64,000 nt of DNA from Plantago major (lineage: Eukaryota; Streptophyta; Magnoliopsida; Lamiales; Plantaginaceae): contig CM048839.1 in NCBI GenBank assembly GCA_026545765.1, positions 90,796,914-90,860,913 of the forward strand, read 5' to 3'. The notes beneath the pieces were generated by a model. That model had not been told where the DNA came from. It was given only the letters and a program-made list of their open reading frames with translations, and ran no database searches. Positions 20,090-32,155 of this stretch are shown here, in pieces; the first letter of the stretch is position 1; each line of letters opens with the position of its first letter. The position numbers were made by a program, and so were the translations under genes.

Positions 20090-20221
20090 GTTTCTGGTAC
20101 GAAGATGAAGATGAAATCAAAAGAAGAAAAACGAAGGAGAAAGAAAGCGAGATGTTGGTTGGTAGGGGGTTAGTGAATATGTCCGTACGTACGTACGAAC
20201 TTGGCATGGAGTTTAAGAAAG

Positions 20222-20358
20222 TAGCGAAGGGTAGTTTCGGAATGGCCAAAGTGAAATTAGGGCTAAAAAATTAGACTGGCCCATATTTGTAATAGTTTTA
20301 TTGAGCAGGCCTAAAATGTAAGTCCAACCTGTAAAGTGACCTCTTTATGTACTTTTCT
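20222..20358 (-). repeat. Right terminal inverted repeat of the MULE
   Basis: Inverted relative of 17318-17455, followed directly by the target duplication AATTAATTTT. Confidence 0.75.
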
Positions 20359-20368
20359 AATTAATTTT

Positions 20369-21014
20369 TCCAAATACTAAAATTTAAGACTTTACAACTT
20401 TTAGGTTGTATTTTAAATAATATATATCAAACACTATGGACTTTGTATAAAATCTATTTAATTAACTTTTAGCAAAAGCAAGTAAAAAATCACCATGGTC
20501 ATTCTGTAACCGTGTGGCCTTAATCTCAAGTCTCAACTTCACTTTATGCATTTTCATTATTTTGATAGGAAGTCCAGAATTCACCTTAAAATGTGATATT
20601 TAGTCGGTCGATTTGACATTAATTGGGCCTTAGCAACCTCAAGTTCGAGCGTTTTGCACCAGGTGCCTCAATACACAAACCGCAAATGATATGTGACCTC
20701 GTCAGCAACAACATCCATCATTCACAATATTCATCCAACTTCCAATTGAAGACTTGCACATAAACCCAGGCTAGATGATTTCCCTTCCCCAAATAATTCA
20801 TTCAGTGCAGGTTTGACAAGGAATGATACATGATGATGCATGTTAAAACTTACATAAACTCCAGTTTCACCTTCACATTGAAAGAAATGAACAAAAAACG
20901 AACATACCTTTCATTTCCAAGAAGGCAAGAAAACAGAACTTAGGTGAACAGGAGACTTCTCAAAGAGCCAAGTAAGAGATAGACCATTTCAAGGTCAAAT
21001 TACTGAATTAGTTA
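20369..21014. other. Intergenic DNA
   Basis: AT-rich, no gene or repeat that I can support; probably downstream flank of the VOA1-like gene. Confidence 0.4.
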
Positions 21015-21558
21015 GAGAAAATTTTATTTTACACTAAAAACTTTTTGCCGACTTTGAAGTAACACCATCAACTTTTATTTTTTAGAGGTTACACTAAACA
21101 CTTTATAAAAACTTTGAATTTACATAAAAGTTGGATGGACATTAGCCTAGCACTTCAACTTGTTAAAATGCGTCATTTTTTTTGTCTTCTTGGATGTTTC
21201 CTATTGTTCAATGAGACAATTTCTTATAAACATCATTGAAATCAAGCAATACATGAGTAAGGATTAAAAAATAAGGCATGAAAACAAATACACATGCAAG
21301 TATAAATCCCAAAGTAGACTTCAATCTCATTATTGTCCTCCATGTATAATGCTATTGAAGAAATTAATAATAAAAACACAGAACAATGAGAGGAGAATAT
21401 AATGCCATCAACCAAGAGTAAAATAGAGCAAATTTACATACAACCTTTGTGTAAAGTCAAATGTTTTATAAAGGTTTTAGTGTAACTTCTAAAATACAAA
21501 AGTTAATGGTGTAACATCAAATACGATGAAAAGGTTATAGTGCAAAATAAAATTTCCC
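21015..21558. mobile_element. Non-autonomous inverted-repeat element, about 545 bp
   Basis: The first and last about 115 bases are inverted relatives: left GAGAAAATTTTATTTTACAC..AACACCATCAACTTTT, right reverse complement GGGAAATTTTATTTTGCAC..TACACCATTAACTTTT. Flanks AATTAGTTA (21006-21014) and AATTATATA (21560-21568) match at 7 of 9 positions, compatible with a Mutator-type 9-bp duplication. No coding content. Confidence 0.65.
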
Positions 21559-21997
21559 TAATTATATAGGCTACTATTGAAGATTCACCAGGTCAAACAT
21601 CCACGTTTAAACCTCTTGAATCTAATTTAACCAGGGTGAAGCATCAATACACATGAACTAGTACTGCAGACACCCAAGAAGCAGTGAAAGTTTAGATAAA
21701 AATCACAGGCACAACAAAACGAGTACCTGTTCATGGTGTATTGGAGTATGAAGCAAAATATATTGATCTCATCCGCCAGAGAAATTTATTGGAATATACA
21801 CCCATTCTATTCAGTCAAGTATCAGACCCTAGCGCAAGCTTATACAAAGCAGAATTTTACTCGTTCTCACGTAAAATTCAGGGAGAAATGACGATAGTAA
21901 TAAGAATACAGCTAGTATATATTGAACAACAGGAACATAATAAATAACCAGCATAACCACCAGCGGAATGAATATATATCATGTTTCAGAGAACAGA

Positions 21998-24900
21998 TCA
22001 AGAATCTTGTGGAGTCTCAAACCTTGTTGGGGTATCAATTCCAGCCATGCAGCAAAGCCCAGATATCAGTATCACAAGCAAAACAATTCCCTGAAAGATT
22101 TGAAATATTCTCAGAAAATCAGCGATGGAGACCAAACCACGGTACAAAGTAAGACAACGAAACAAAATATTGGGAGTAAGCAAATTGAAATAGCCAAGGT
22201 TTGACTGCAAACTTGCAGTCAAGATCCAAATGTATCCAAAGGTAATATATTGAAGTAGAACATGTTGATCTAACTCACCACAAAAATTCCCTCCAGAAGA
22301 GATGACTTAATTTGGCAGACTCCATCACAGGCTGTTGAGTTAAGTGATCCATTTCCCACAGTACCTTCAGCAAGAAAACGTTCCAGCCCCCTTTGTGACG
22401 GGTATTTAATATGTCTAGTAGGATCTGAGATGTAGAGAAAAGAGTATTTTGCACCCAACTCCTCTACGAAGTTGAGTAGTTGAGAAAGAATGCCTCCTGC
22501 AAATATATTTAAGTTACCAAGTCAAACTCCAAGGTTTAGAGAAAGGATATAAAGTTTATGTAACAAAAGAAGTACTCCACCGTCCAAAAGATATATGCAG
22601 TCACGGCTATGACACATGGACTACAAAATGCTACAAAAATATGTAATTTCATTTTACATCAAACTTCCTAATATACCATCAATTCTTATATGGAGTACTA
22701 ACTTAAAACTTCATATATATACTCGCATTAGTTGAGACGTGTCAAATCAAGTAGGGGCATTTAGGAGTAAAGTAGTTAATGTGCCTTGACAATCCAAACA
22801 ATCTTATAATATTGGACAAACAAAGATGGAAACCGAGCTCATCCGAAGGAAGGAATATTTCTAGTAAAAATAGAAGGAATTTTCCAAATCCTTTGTAGCA
22901 TAATTTTCATCAGCATACCCTCAGAATGTGGTTGATCAGAGCCTTGCATTGAGCTCAGACCCCCATGGCAAACCACAATAAGATTTGTATGACCGATTGA
23001 ATCTGCTTCCATCCTTGAGTTCATGTAGTTCTACAAAAACCAAGCTAATATACATCATTTAAAATTCAGATATACCGTATTAACCAGCTCAATGAAACAT
23101 ACAGCATAGATGGTAGTAAATAAGTATTACATGAACTGACTGATAATCTTGTAGTTTAATGAAATTTCCAGTGTCTACTAAACAGGACCCCATAATAGCC
23201 ATATTATTAATCACCGGAGAATCCTGACAGCTATTGGCAAACTCCGAAATCAAAGAACTCTCAATGGTCTCCTTATCCTCTTCAGCGGCTACATAGGGAA
23301 AGGCCAAAGAGAAGCTGGAGTTTGAAAGAGAGTCCTGCCAGCGGAAAATACACTTTGATTAAGATATATTAAATGTAAATATTCTAGTGAATGACTGGAG
23401 ACCGCAATCAAAGGTCAAAGAACCCATACAAGTACAAAGACAACTCAACCTTAAGCAAGCCTACAAGAGCTGGATCTGCCTTTGTTGGTCTGGAAATGTC
23501 CACCGACTGTAGCTGTTCGCATAAAGACATAATTCAATCACCAGAATAAATAAGGATGTTGAATGTCGAAGAATTAACAAAAACAAAATCACTGTTCTAA
23601 ATCAACTTGCCGCTTTCTACATGTTGCACATAGTAGTTTGAGTGATACAACATTTAGTAGAATAAACCCCATGCAACTCACAACATGATTTCTGGAAGTT
23701 CATAAAACAACTACATCGTCCCTACAAATAGAATGCTAAGTGTGGGAAAACAAAACTTCCAGGTTTTTCAATCATGATCCTCAAAGAAATGGAGTTTAAC
23801 AGCATGAAAGTCAATGATCTCATTCGGCACCCCTTTCAGTTATGCAAGCAGTACTACAATAATTTACTTTCACACTGTAATTTCAGAAGCCGAATCATAT
23901 TCCTTGTGTTGAAGTATGTGTTCTGGAGACGATAGTTACAATTTTTTGGGAAGGAGCAGCATAAAATAGTTCATTTCTGGATACTGTAACATGCGTAGTT
24001 GCGTACCTCATTCCCGATGAAAAGAAAAGCGAAATTCTGAGATTGCTGAGCTTTCCCATCTGAGCACTGAATACAGGAACCCAAGACAATATCATTTTAG
24101 TTGAAAGCACCATTGATATCAGATAATCAAGTTATAATATGTTTACTATTCATTTTTATATGTGCCAACAATATTATTTGACTGTTATCATGCTACATTT
24201 TATTGAACTGACTTGCATAATACCAGGTAATTTGACCATCCTCCTTCCGTCAACACAGACATGGCTAACTCTCTTGGAGATAGAGTTCTGTAGTCAATCA
24301 TTTCTTTCATCCTGCCACACAAGTATGAATGAAAAATAAATTATAAAATTTGTCCGTGAGTACAGATGTAGAGAACCCAAAGACAAGTAATCACCTATAT
24401 AATACAGAGAGTTACTGTTGGAGCTACCTGTGATGCATTTACTTAATCATACTTGAAACAAATTTGGCTTATAGATCAAATGTGAAGAAACTAAAGGACA
24501 ATATCATATAAATGGTACAAAAGAGAGGCCTGCAAGCGTAAAATTACTTGCTAAAGAGGGATGGAATTGTACATAAAGTCCTTGCATAATAACAAGTGAA
24601 AAGATTCTAAAGCAGTTCATCATAGCCATCGAACTTTATTATTAAAAGATAACCTTCACTCGGTTTGGCAGAAGACCAATCAGTTTTAACAGGATATGCT
24701 CCATGCCTATATAATTCATGGATTTAATGACAAGACTTTCAGACATTAGGACAGGAATAACGGACATCTAGACCTAAGTTTATATCTCGGGTATCTACAA
24801 TTTTGGACAGCAGTTGTGAACTCTGAATTAAATTGAGACACGGGAACTGTTCTTCATATTATAGAGAGTTATTATACTCCTTAAACAATGGAACTTATCC

Positions 24901-26753
24901 GCACCAAATATCACTTCCCCACAGGCTTATAAACTCATGCTACTCAAGATAATACACACTCAGATCATCAACCTAAATAACCTTGAAGATAATGGAAAAC
25001 TGGAAAAGCAACAAACAAACTCGTGATTGAAACTCAAACCACATTATGAATACCCGGGACCTACATTGAGAAGGACACTAGATATATTTAGCTAACTCAA
25101 GGTGGCACTAGAAAAAATGGAAGATGTCCAGAAGCATCCATATTATCTTAAAGATCCGCCAGACACAAACAGACCAGACCCCTGTTAATTCAGCTTGGAG
25201 TTTGACATAAATATAAAAGATACTGATCACTTAAAATTGTGCAGCCCCTGCCACATACCAAATGTTGTAGGCAGGAAGCATGACTGACTGATTCGGTGTG
25301 TAAAACATAACAGAGATTCTAATGGATTCAGCTTGGTATTCGTAAAAAAAATTAAGTACCTAAATTATGCAGCCCCTGCCAGAATACATGTGGTGTTAGG
25401 CAGGAGGCATTTCCGGTTCTGCATGAAAAGGGTAACAGACATCCTAGCAAAATTAGTATATGAAATTATTTTCTACATATACATCCCTGGAAAAATGTCA
25501 CAAGGTGGATGAAGTATTACTTCAAGCCAGTCTAATTTGCCTAACAAACCAAGTCTGCAAAATTCAGAGTACGGTGCAATTCTAAAGGGCATAGACTCTA
25601 TGATATAAGCCCAAACACACTGGGTAGGCTCAATACAAGCATTGGATTAAAGTTGACAGTTCCTGCCCTAAAATTGTGTAAACAAGATTCTTATGCTTGC
25701 AGGATTTATATTTTTCAAAAGTTGACCAGCTGCACTGTAATTCTCCTCAAAACAATTTTCCATCCATGATCATCATCAACTTATATGGGGTTAACATTGA
25801 ATTGTACAGCTACAGTTCACCTCATATGGTCTTTGAATTTATTTTCACTTATTCTTCAGAAAGAAAAAGTGAGGAAAGCAAAAGAAAATATATTTTGGTT
25901 CTAATAGAATATGAACTCTATCTATCACAGAACCTAGTAGCATATGGCTATTCTGTCACCACGAGAACTTTTTTTGTTGTTACTCCCTCCGTCCTGCTAA
26001 AAAATGTAACTATTCCTTTATGGACGTCCCACTAATTTATGTCACTTCCTAAAATAGTAGAAAAGTGAACTCCACTAACCCCACTATCTTATACTTTTTT
26101 CATTCTTTGTCATTTCTCTCTCTTATCTTTCATACTTTCTCCATTCTTTATTATTTATCTCTCTACCGACAAACAATAAACTATTGGCCGTCTTAAAAAC
26201 AACGCCGAAAAGTTTGTGGCATATATAAGCGGGACGGAGGGAGTACAATACTGTAATAGACAAACACAAAGACCTAACATTCCTCCGGAAGGAATCATCA
26301 CTTCAGAATAAGCTTCATTAGACGTAGAAGTAATAGCATGCTAAAACAAAGCATCCTAGATACTTTTCTCACCTACTAACTTGCTACCTCTTATCCAAGG
26401 AAAAAGAACATCAATATCCTTCGTATACTTGTCTGGAGTGAGTAGAGCCTCTTCGATTGACTAATGAAACCTTTCTTAAAGGACAACACTAGTGCTTCAG
26501 CCTATTAACTAGAAATACAGATTGCATGAGCTAGGGTTTACTATATGATGTAATTGTAACTTGTAAGCATTATTGTCGGTACACCTGAGTAATAATAACA
26601 TACAAGCAATGTGGAAGTGAACAATTACCCATGGTGGTGAGGCGACCACATGAAGGCGGGCGAGGTGAACTGTGAAGCAAGCACCAGCGATAACTGAGCC
26701 GCGAAAACTAGCAGAACCGCCATTGCAGATCCCATTCTGAGAAGAGATGTCAT
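21998..26753 (-). CDS. Ac45/VOA1-like V-ATPase accessory membrane protein, 320 residues, 8 coding exons
   Basis: Likely accessory subunit of the vacuolar proton pump or its assembly, in the secretory pathway. Coding exons (minus strand): 26753-26629, 24311-24224, 24066-24007, 23512-23450, 23334-23131, 23030-22919, 22496-22279, 22090-21998. All introns are GT-AG, phases agree, and the joined length is 963 nt with no internal stop. Residues about 1-27 form a signal peptide (AVLLVFAAQLSLVLA). The lumenal part has IDYRTLSPRELAMSVLTEGG, FAFLFIGNE and paired Cys (ACDGVC). Residues about 288-306 are one transmembrane helix (GIVLLVILISGLCCM), with a short tail GIDTPTRFETPQDS; the helix followed by a TRFE tail resembles Ac45/VOA1. 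Intron 1 (2.3 kb) holds a Stowaway MITE. Exact plant ortholog name not assigned. Host gene with no visible damage. Confidence 0.85.
25241..25450. repeat. Tandem duplication inside intron 1
   Basis: GCAGCCCCTGCC starts at 25241 and 25369, period 128, two diverged copies each with a short CCTGCC..GGCAGG inverted repeat. Confidence 0.6.
25983..26243. mobile_element. Stowaway MITE in intron 1 of the VOA1-like gene
   Basis: Starts CTCCCTCCGTCC and ends GGGACGGAGGGAG, inverted copies, with TA on both sides (25981-25982, 26244-26245). Terminal CTCCCTCCGT and TA target duplication define Stowaway (Tc1/mariner) MITEs. 261 bp. Confidence 0.92.
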
Positions 26754-27090
26754 CTCCCCTTACTTGGAAGCAGATTACAATAAAAAAGTTTCGAATCTAA
26801 TCAACGACCTGTACAGACAGAAATCAGAAGATTAGGTTTGGGAATTTTAGAAACAATGCACAGTTCAGAGCTAGCTAATCAATAATCAATAATCAATGGA
26901 GCACGAGATCAATCGGAAAGAGATTGATCGGTTTTGAGGAAGATGTGAAAGCTGAAGGTCGATTCTCACCTGTAGAGGAGAATGGAATCCAAGTCCAAGA
27001 TGAAGAAGTCAAGTACTGCAGTTCAATTTTGCACCAAATTTTTGCCCGACCTGTGTGATGGTATGGATCGGTGGAGGAGAGAGGTCTCTG
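26754..27090 (-). promoter_or_regulatory. 5' UTR with leader intron of the VOA1-like gene
   Basis: Upstream of the ATG, a leader intron fits 26969-26809: donor CTACAG|GTGAGAATC, acceptor TCTGTCTGTACAG. The first exon would lie to about 27090. No clear TATA box is visible further upstream. Confidence 0.55.
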
Positions 27091-29188
27091 GATATCAGAG
27101 ATCTGGTTTTGATATGTTTACTACTTCGGGCCAGGCATATTTTTAGGATTTAGGCTCTATTCTATTGATGTGAAAAATTATTAATTTCACTTCAGATTGA
27201 TTCGATTTAATTTATCTTAATTTTTTTTATACTGAATTTTAGTTCGTTTCATTCCGATTCGATTATATTACATTGAGCCTTAGTCTGTGTTTATACATTA
27301 CACTGAATTTCGGGCCAATTTTATATTTCGGGCCCATATGTAACTAATATTACAAATTTGTACTAGGATATATTAAGCTGGATTAATTGATACACAGTAA
27401 AACTAATATGCATTTAGTACAGTCTACTAAATTTCGGGCCAACACATGTTTATATGTCGGGCTCATATATAACTAGTATTATAAATCTAAACTTTAGAGC
27501 ATATATTCCGCATTAAGGGTTTGTATGAATTTTAACATCTGCTAAACATGTTTTAATATTGGTATATATAATATTAATACAGATTTATATATATACTCAC
27601 TAAGATTGGAGTCCTCAATTCGCGGGTCTTTGGTTGCGGGTTTCGATCTGAATCTAAAAGCGGGTTAACGGAGTAATATAAATACCCTATTTTCCTTTTT
27701 TTTCTTTCATTTCCTTCTTTCGTCCTTTCTATCTCTCTTCCATTCTCTCTCTCTCTTCCGATCTCTCTCCTGCAATTTATCCGCCGCCCGGCCAACAATC
27801 TTAAATCGATTGCATATTTGAGTAGTCCATGACCCCGATCTACCTTCTATGGGTTTTGGTTTCTCATTTTGTCGAATTTTGAAAATGTTGGCCGGAATTC
27901 GAAGCATTTATAGTTGTCTTCTCCAGCGAATCTCCGACTACTCAACACACATAAGTCATTACTTTCGTTTCCGCGATTTTCAGGTTTCTTCTATCGGTTC
28001 TTCAGGTTTTTCGTTTGGTTTTGGTGATTTTTAGTGACTTCGCGTAACTGTATATTTCATGTGTAATTGTTGATGTTTTAACTTGAATTGGGGATGTTTT
28101 ACTTGTAATTGTTGATGTTTGCGTATTTTCCCTATTTTCATGTAGTTTTTCTTTGAGTTTGCTTCATTTGTTGGTAGATCTTCATTGTAGTGTTCGATTT
28201 TGTTTAGGTTTTCAAGTAAATGTTGTATATTTAGTTGTAAATAGACGATGTTATGGTTTCATTGCTTTATGGTTAGACTTTCTGTAGTTTTTTTTTTTTT
28301 CTAAATTGCATATGTTTATGTGTGAATTGTGCACGTTTATGTGTGAATTGTTGATGTTTAATTATATAAACGAAATACTTGTTCCAGATCTTTGATTTTC
28401 TAGTGCTTATTAGTTAAGTTTGCATATGTTCATACTTTAATTGCTGACGTTTAATGGTAAATTGGTTATGTTTTTTGTTTCAGATTTTGAAATTCTTATT
28501 GTTTAGTTTATTTGTAAATTGTTTATGTTTACCTGTTAATTGTTGATATTTGTGGTTTCATTTTTTTATATAGTTTTTATTTGTAAAACTTGATGTATGC
28601 ATGAATAGTCTATGTTTATATTGCAATTATTGATGTTTAGGGGTAAATATGTGATATTTTAATATATGTCTTGTATTTAGCTAGACTTTAGTTATACTCT
28701 TTACGCTGAATGTGTGATCTCGGTAACATAGTGAGGATCTAGGTGAGTATAGCTAGGATAGGTGAAACTATTCCATTTGTTTAGCTTTTGCAGTTTAGGT
28801 TTCCGACTTGTGGAAATTTAAACCTAGTTTTGAAATCCTCTTTTATTGATAGTGGATATTTCGCCTAAGGCACGACTACTAAAAGTTATTCTGGTCTTTA
28901 GCTTTACATTCCGATGTATTCTGATTGTTTGTCAAGTTCCAGTTACAATACTATTAGGTTAACATTGATCCTAAAAGTGTTGTAATATTTAGCAGAAACT
29001 TCTTCAACGATACTGTTGTTTCATTATTGGTCTCAATAGTGTCGTGATAAGTCTAGAAGTACAAAATTCTGATCCTTTAATTCTTTCAGAATTGAGACGT
29101 TCATCAAAACACTCGCAAAGATTCAATATTACTATTATTACTTTTTTGGGGTTTTCTACTGCCAGATAAAGTTGTACTTAATCTAATA
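27091..29188. other. Intergenic DNA with CT-rich tract and loose repeats
   Basis: No gene supported. 27690-27780 is a pyrimidine-rich tract on the + strand (TCTCTCTCTCTCTTCC) followed by a G-rich ATG context, like a 5' leader, but the 61-codon frame at 27849 has no recognisable product. 28040-28680 has many irregular copies of GTGTGAATTGTTGATGTTTA-like text. It may be a captured promoter or leader in a decayed transposon. Confidence 0.4.
28040..28680. repeat. Irregular repeats of a TTGTTGATGTTT motif
   Basis: TTG(T/C)TGATGTTT-like cores with TGTGAATTG or TGTAAATTG lead-ins occur about ten times at uneven spacing of 20 to 60 bases. No period is constant enough to call a true tandem repeat. 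Confidence 0.5.
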
Positions 29189-29677
29189 CTCCCTCCGTCT
29201 CGGTTTCAATTACCCGCGGGGGCGGACACAAGTTTTAAGAAAAAAATCTATTAAATAAATATGGGAAAATTGTGAATAAAGTATGAGATATAGTGAATAA
29301 AGTAGGAGAGATAGTTTCAATTAAAGGGCCAATGATACCTGGCTCATTTGGTTAGGCTGAGGTGCCATGACCCCAGAGGTCATGGGTTCGATTCCCGTCG
29401 GAAGCGGGTTTGTGTTCTAGTGTATGCTAGCTTTAATAGATTTAGTGATGAGCAATTAGCATGTAATGATTGATATACGAATGATAGATTGACTGATGAG
29501 TGATTACCATGTAATGATTGATATACGAATGATAGATATGGGTATATTTGATGTGACAAGATTGTAATAGTGGTATTCTCAAAAAAAAAAAAAAAAAGTT
29601 TCAATTAAAGGAATGAGTAATTGAACTTGGGACGGACCAAAAAGGAATACATGTAAATGAAACTGGGACGAAGGGAG
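29189..29677. mobile_element. Stowaway MITE interrupted by a SINE
   Basis: CTCCCTCCGTCTCGG at 29189 and its inverted partner GGGACGAAGGGAG ending at 29677, with TA on both sides (29187-29188, 29678-29679). Without the SINE the MITE is about 205 bp. Confidence 0.85.
29328..29596 (+). mobile_element. tRNA-derived SINE nested in the MITE
   Basis: Flanked by a perfect 15-bp duplication AGTTTCAATTAAAGG (29313-29327, 29597-29611). The head has a pol III box A-like TGGCTCATTTGGTTAGG and box B GGTTCGATTCC (about 29388); the tail ends in a run of A from 29580. Related copies occur at 34376 and 42402. About 269 bp. Confidence 0.92.
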
Positions 29678-29679
29678 TA

Positions 29680-31048
29680 TAAGATATTGTTGTATATTAA
29701 ATCTCCACCATTCAAATCAGTATGATTAAATCTTCTTTATCTTTACTATTCTAAAAGAGAACTAACCAAAGGTAGTTGTTACACCAATCAATTTAATTTT
29801 GACCAATTGAATTAATTTTGACTCCAAATTTCACCTATCAAAATAAAGCAAAAAAGGAAAAGAAAAAAAATTTATAAGGAAGTTGCACATCATCTCCTAC
29901 TACTCCCACCTATTATAATTACCAAAATTTATATTTTTATTAATAACTCATATAACATACTATATTATGATTGAATTTCTAATTAACTAAGTGTAAGTTT
30001 AAATATTTATTATATTAATATTTATGTCATGTATATTTAATTTTAATATGAGACACTCATTTATTTGGCACGTGAATTTTCACTTACTAGTGAGTAAAAA
30101 AGCCTCTATGTACAAAATCCCTGCATAATATAAATGTATCCCCATTTAGTAAAACAGTTACAGTGTGTAATGAATGCAAGTCTAACTTAATCATCGACTG
30201 AATTTCCACATAAAACAATTACAACTTACACTAGTTTTCTTACACATTGCAAAACCATTCGAAAAAATCGAAAACAACATCTAGAAATCGAATCTTCAGC
30301 CCATAAATTGAAGGAAAAGCCTTGGGCTCCAAGAGATTTGAGTGACCCTTGTCAGATCAAACGAAGCTGAAGATGCACCATTTGTCATTTTCAACACAGA
30401 TTCTCTCTTGAGACAAAACTCACAAAAATTCAAATCAACAACGATCCACATTCTATCTATCTGAGCAAGTGTAAACATTGGCAAAAAAATAAAGCACATA
30501 CCCATGAGAAAACTGAACAAGATGTAGGATTTGCAGTAGGTAATCAGCGGTTGAGGAAGTAGAGAAGAGAAACAACAAGAGGGCCGAGAAGAGTCAATAG
30601 TTGGACTATCTCTCCTTATGACTTTATTGCCACATTACGGTGCTACGGGTTGATCAGCCTCTGCGATAAAACTTCTTAAAAGTCTAGGCCAGACTGATAA
30701 TGAGTCTTTCGAACCTTAGTTTGAGTGTATAAGGATTCACAAAAGGGCAAGAGGGAAAGACCAAGCAGTCTTGTGATATGTATTCTTGTGAAGAACTTCT
30801 TCATTTATTTAGAATTATTTGGTGATCTTTCCCAAGAGTTATATCTTTCCACTATAGGTGTTAACTCTTCATTTAATAGACACAAGTTGAAAGGGACACA
30901 ATTATTCAACTCAAGGGAAGTTTTTATTCATGAAAAGACAAGGAAAAATTCGAAATTCTTAGAAAATCGCGACTATTCAGACGCTAACAAGGCTCACCGC
31001 GGTCACCCCCCTCCCCACCGCGGTCGGTTGAGAAAACACAAAGGTTCA
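29680..31048. other. Intergenic DNA
   Basis: AT-rich with no supported gene. From about 30540 the text becomes retroelement-like (GAGAAGAGAAACAACAAGAG and a GGTGCTACGG patch similar to the copia LTR at 51030), followed by two copies of CACCGCGGTC near 30996 and 31016. Possibly decayed LTR material that hosts the solo LTR. Confidence 0.4.
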
Positions 31049-32111
31049 TGTCACGCCCCAAAATCAAAACTTTGGCGCGACCGGCCGTTTATCGTGAGAT
31101 GGACTCACGCCAAGACGAAACCTTACTTTAATACTCAAATACATAAAAATATCTCATAGTGGTACAACAGAGCGTCTATAAATCTCATTTAAAACAATAA
31201 TTACGTATCCTCAATACATAACCATACAGGTGGTACAAAACATCACTAATCTATAAACCTCGGAGTACGCAACCACTACTAAAAATTCTTTACAAATCGA
31301 CCATCTGTCTACCGTCTCCACTCCAAAGTATCTTCGTACAATCACTTACTATATATCTGAAAGGGATGGGTAAGGTGAGCCTCATTGACACTTCTACCAT
31401 TAAACCATTAAAACAATACATATACTATAACAATAAAATATGAGCAAAAGTGTCAAATAAACCCCCAATCCATAGATCGTTACCAATCACGGCACAATAT
31501 CTTCATGATACGATCACCACTTTACATATCGATCACCACCACCTTAGAATTGCCAAGTCCATGAAATACAACAACAATTGTCACAACCAAATACCAAAAT
31601 TTCAATGTCCAGAAGCTTTTGAGGACGTCAAATCCATATATAGTCCATAACCCTCAAGCTTTAATACTAGTAATTAATTGGTACTAATAACAAAGACTTC
31701 ATTACCTTAGATTAATTTGGTCCAACATATTGTAGCAGAAACAATCTGCATGAACGCCCACTAAATCTCAATCCTTATAGTCCCGTTCTGATCGTAATCT
31801 GGCAATAAGTCACAAGCATTGCCTGTTGATCTTTTGGCTCTTCAAGGGCTCGAGTCTGTATATATATAACCTAAACACTTGTCCATATAGTAATCACTTT
31901 CTCAACTGCACAGACCAGTCCAATCTCAGTATACTAATTTGGACTTTTACTCCAGTCCAAGCCCAATTCAATAAAATTACCTAGTCCATCTCAGATTATC
32001 GATCTATAAAATAGTGAATAATAAAACCCGTGCAACAACTCGAGTCCAAATAATTTCTCGTCTCCAAATTAAATTCATATAGACGGTCCAATAAAATTTT
32101 GGGATATTACA
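31049..32111. mobile_element. Solo LTR of a gypsy-like element (1063 bp)
   Basis: Begins TGTCACGCCCC and ends GGGATATTACA, flanked by a perfect 5-bp duplication GTTCA (31044-31048 and 32112-32116). No internal region. TGTCACxCCCC..TTACA ends are frequent in plant Ty3/gypsy LTRs; lineage not decided. Confidence 0.9.
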
Positions 32112-32155
32112 GTTCAACTCAACCTGACCACAGTGAGCTCACTTTGCATGGGAGC

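Larger units (their letters stand above)
17318..20358. mobile_element. Mutator-like element (MULE) with long terminal inverted repeats
   Basis: A 3.04-kb element flanked by a perfect 10-bp duplication AATTAATTTT (17308-17317 and 20359-20368). The ends are inverted copies over about 130 bases: the left end contains ACAAATATGGATGG..AAACTACCCCTCGC and the reverse complement of the right end contains ACAAATATGGGCCA..AAACTACCCTTCGC, with similar spacing and moderate divergence. Long TIRs plus 9-10 bp target duplications are typical of Mutator-like elements. Inside are a two-exon passenger frame on the + strand, a truncated transposase start on the - strand, and several tandem repeats. Confidence 0.85.

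Noticed and set aside
22565..22705. Degenerate Stowaway-like element in an intron of the VOA1-like gene (GTACTCCACCGTCC .. TATGGAGTAC)
   Set aside because: Terminal match is too short and one side lacks the GACGGAG part; not enough to call.
27849..28034. 61-codon frame after a CT-rich leader-like tract
   Set aside because: No domain, no splice-consistent continuation found; kept only as a note in the intergenic entry.
29337..29410. tRNA-like segment with a good box B, considered as a tRNA gene
   Set aside because: Followed by a SINE body and A tail with target duplications; the acceptor stem does not close.
30725..31159. 144-codon open frame
   Set aside because: It crosses the start of the solo LTR at 31049 and has no recognisable domain.
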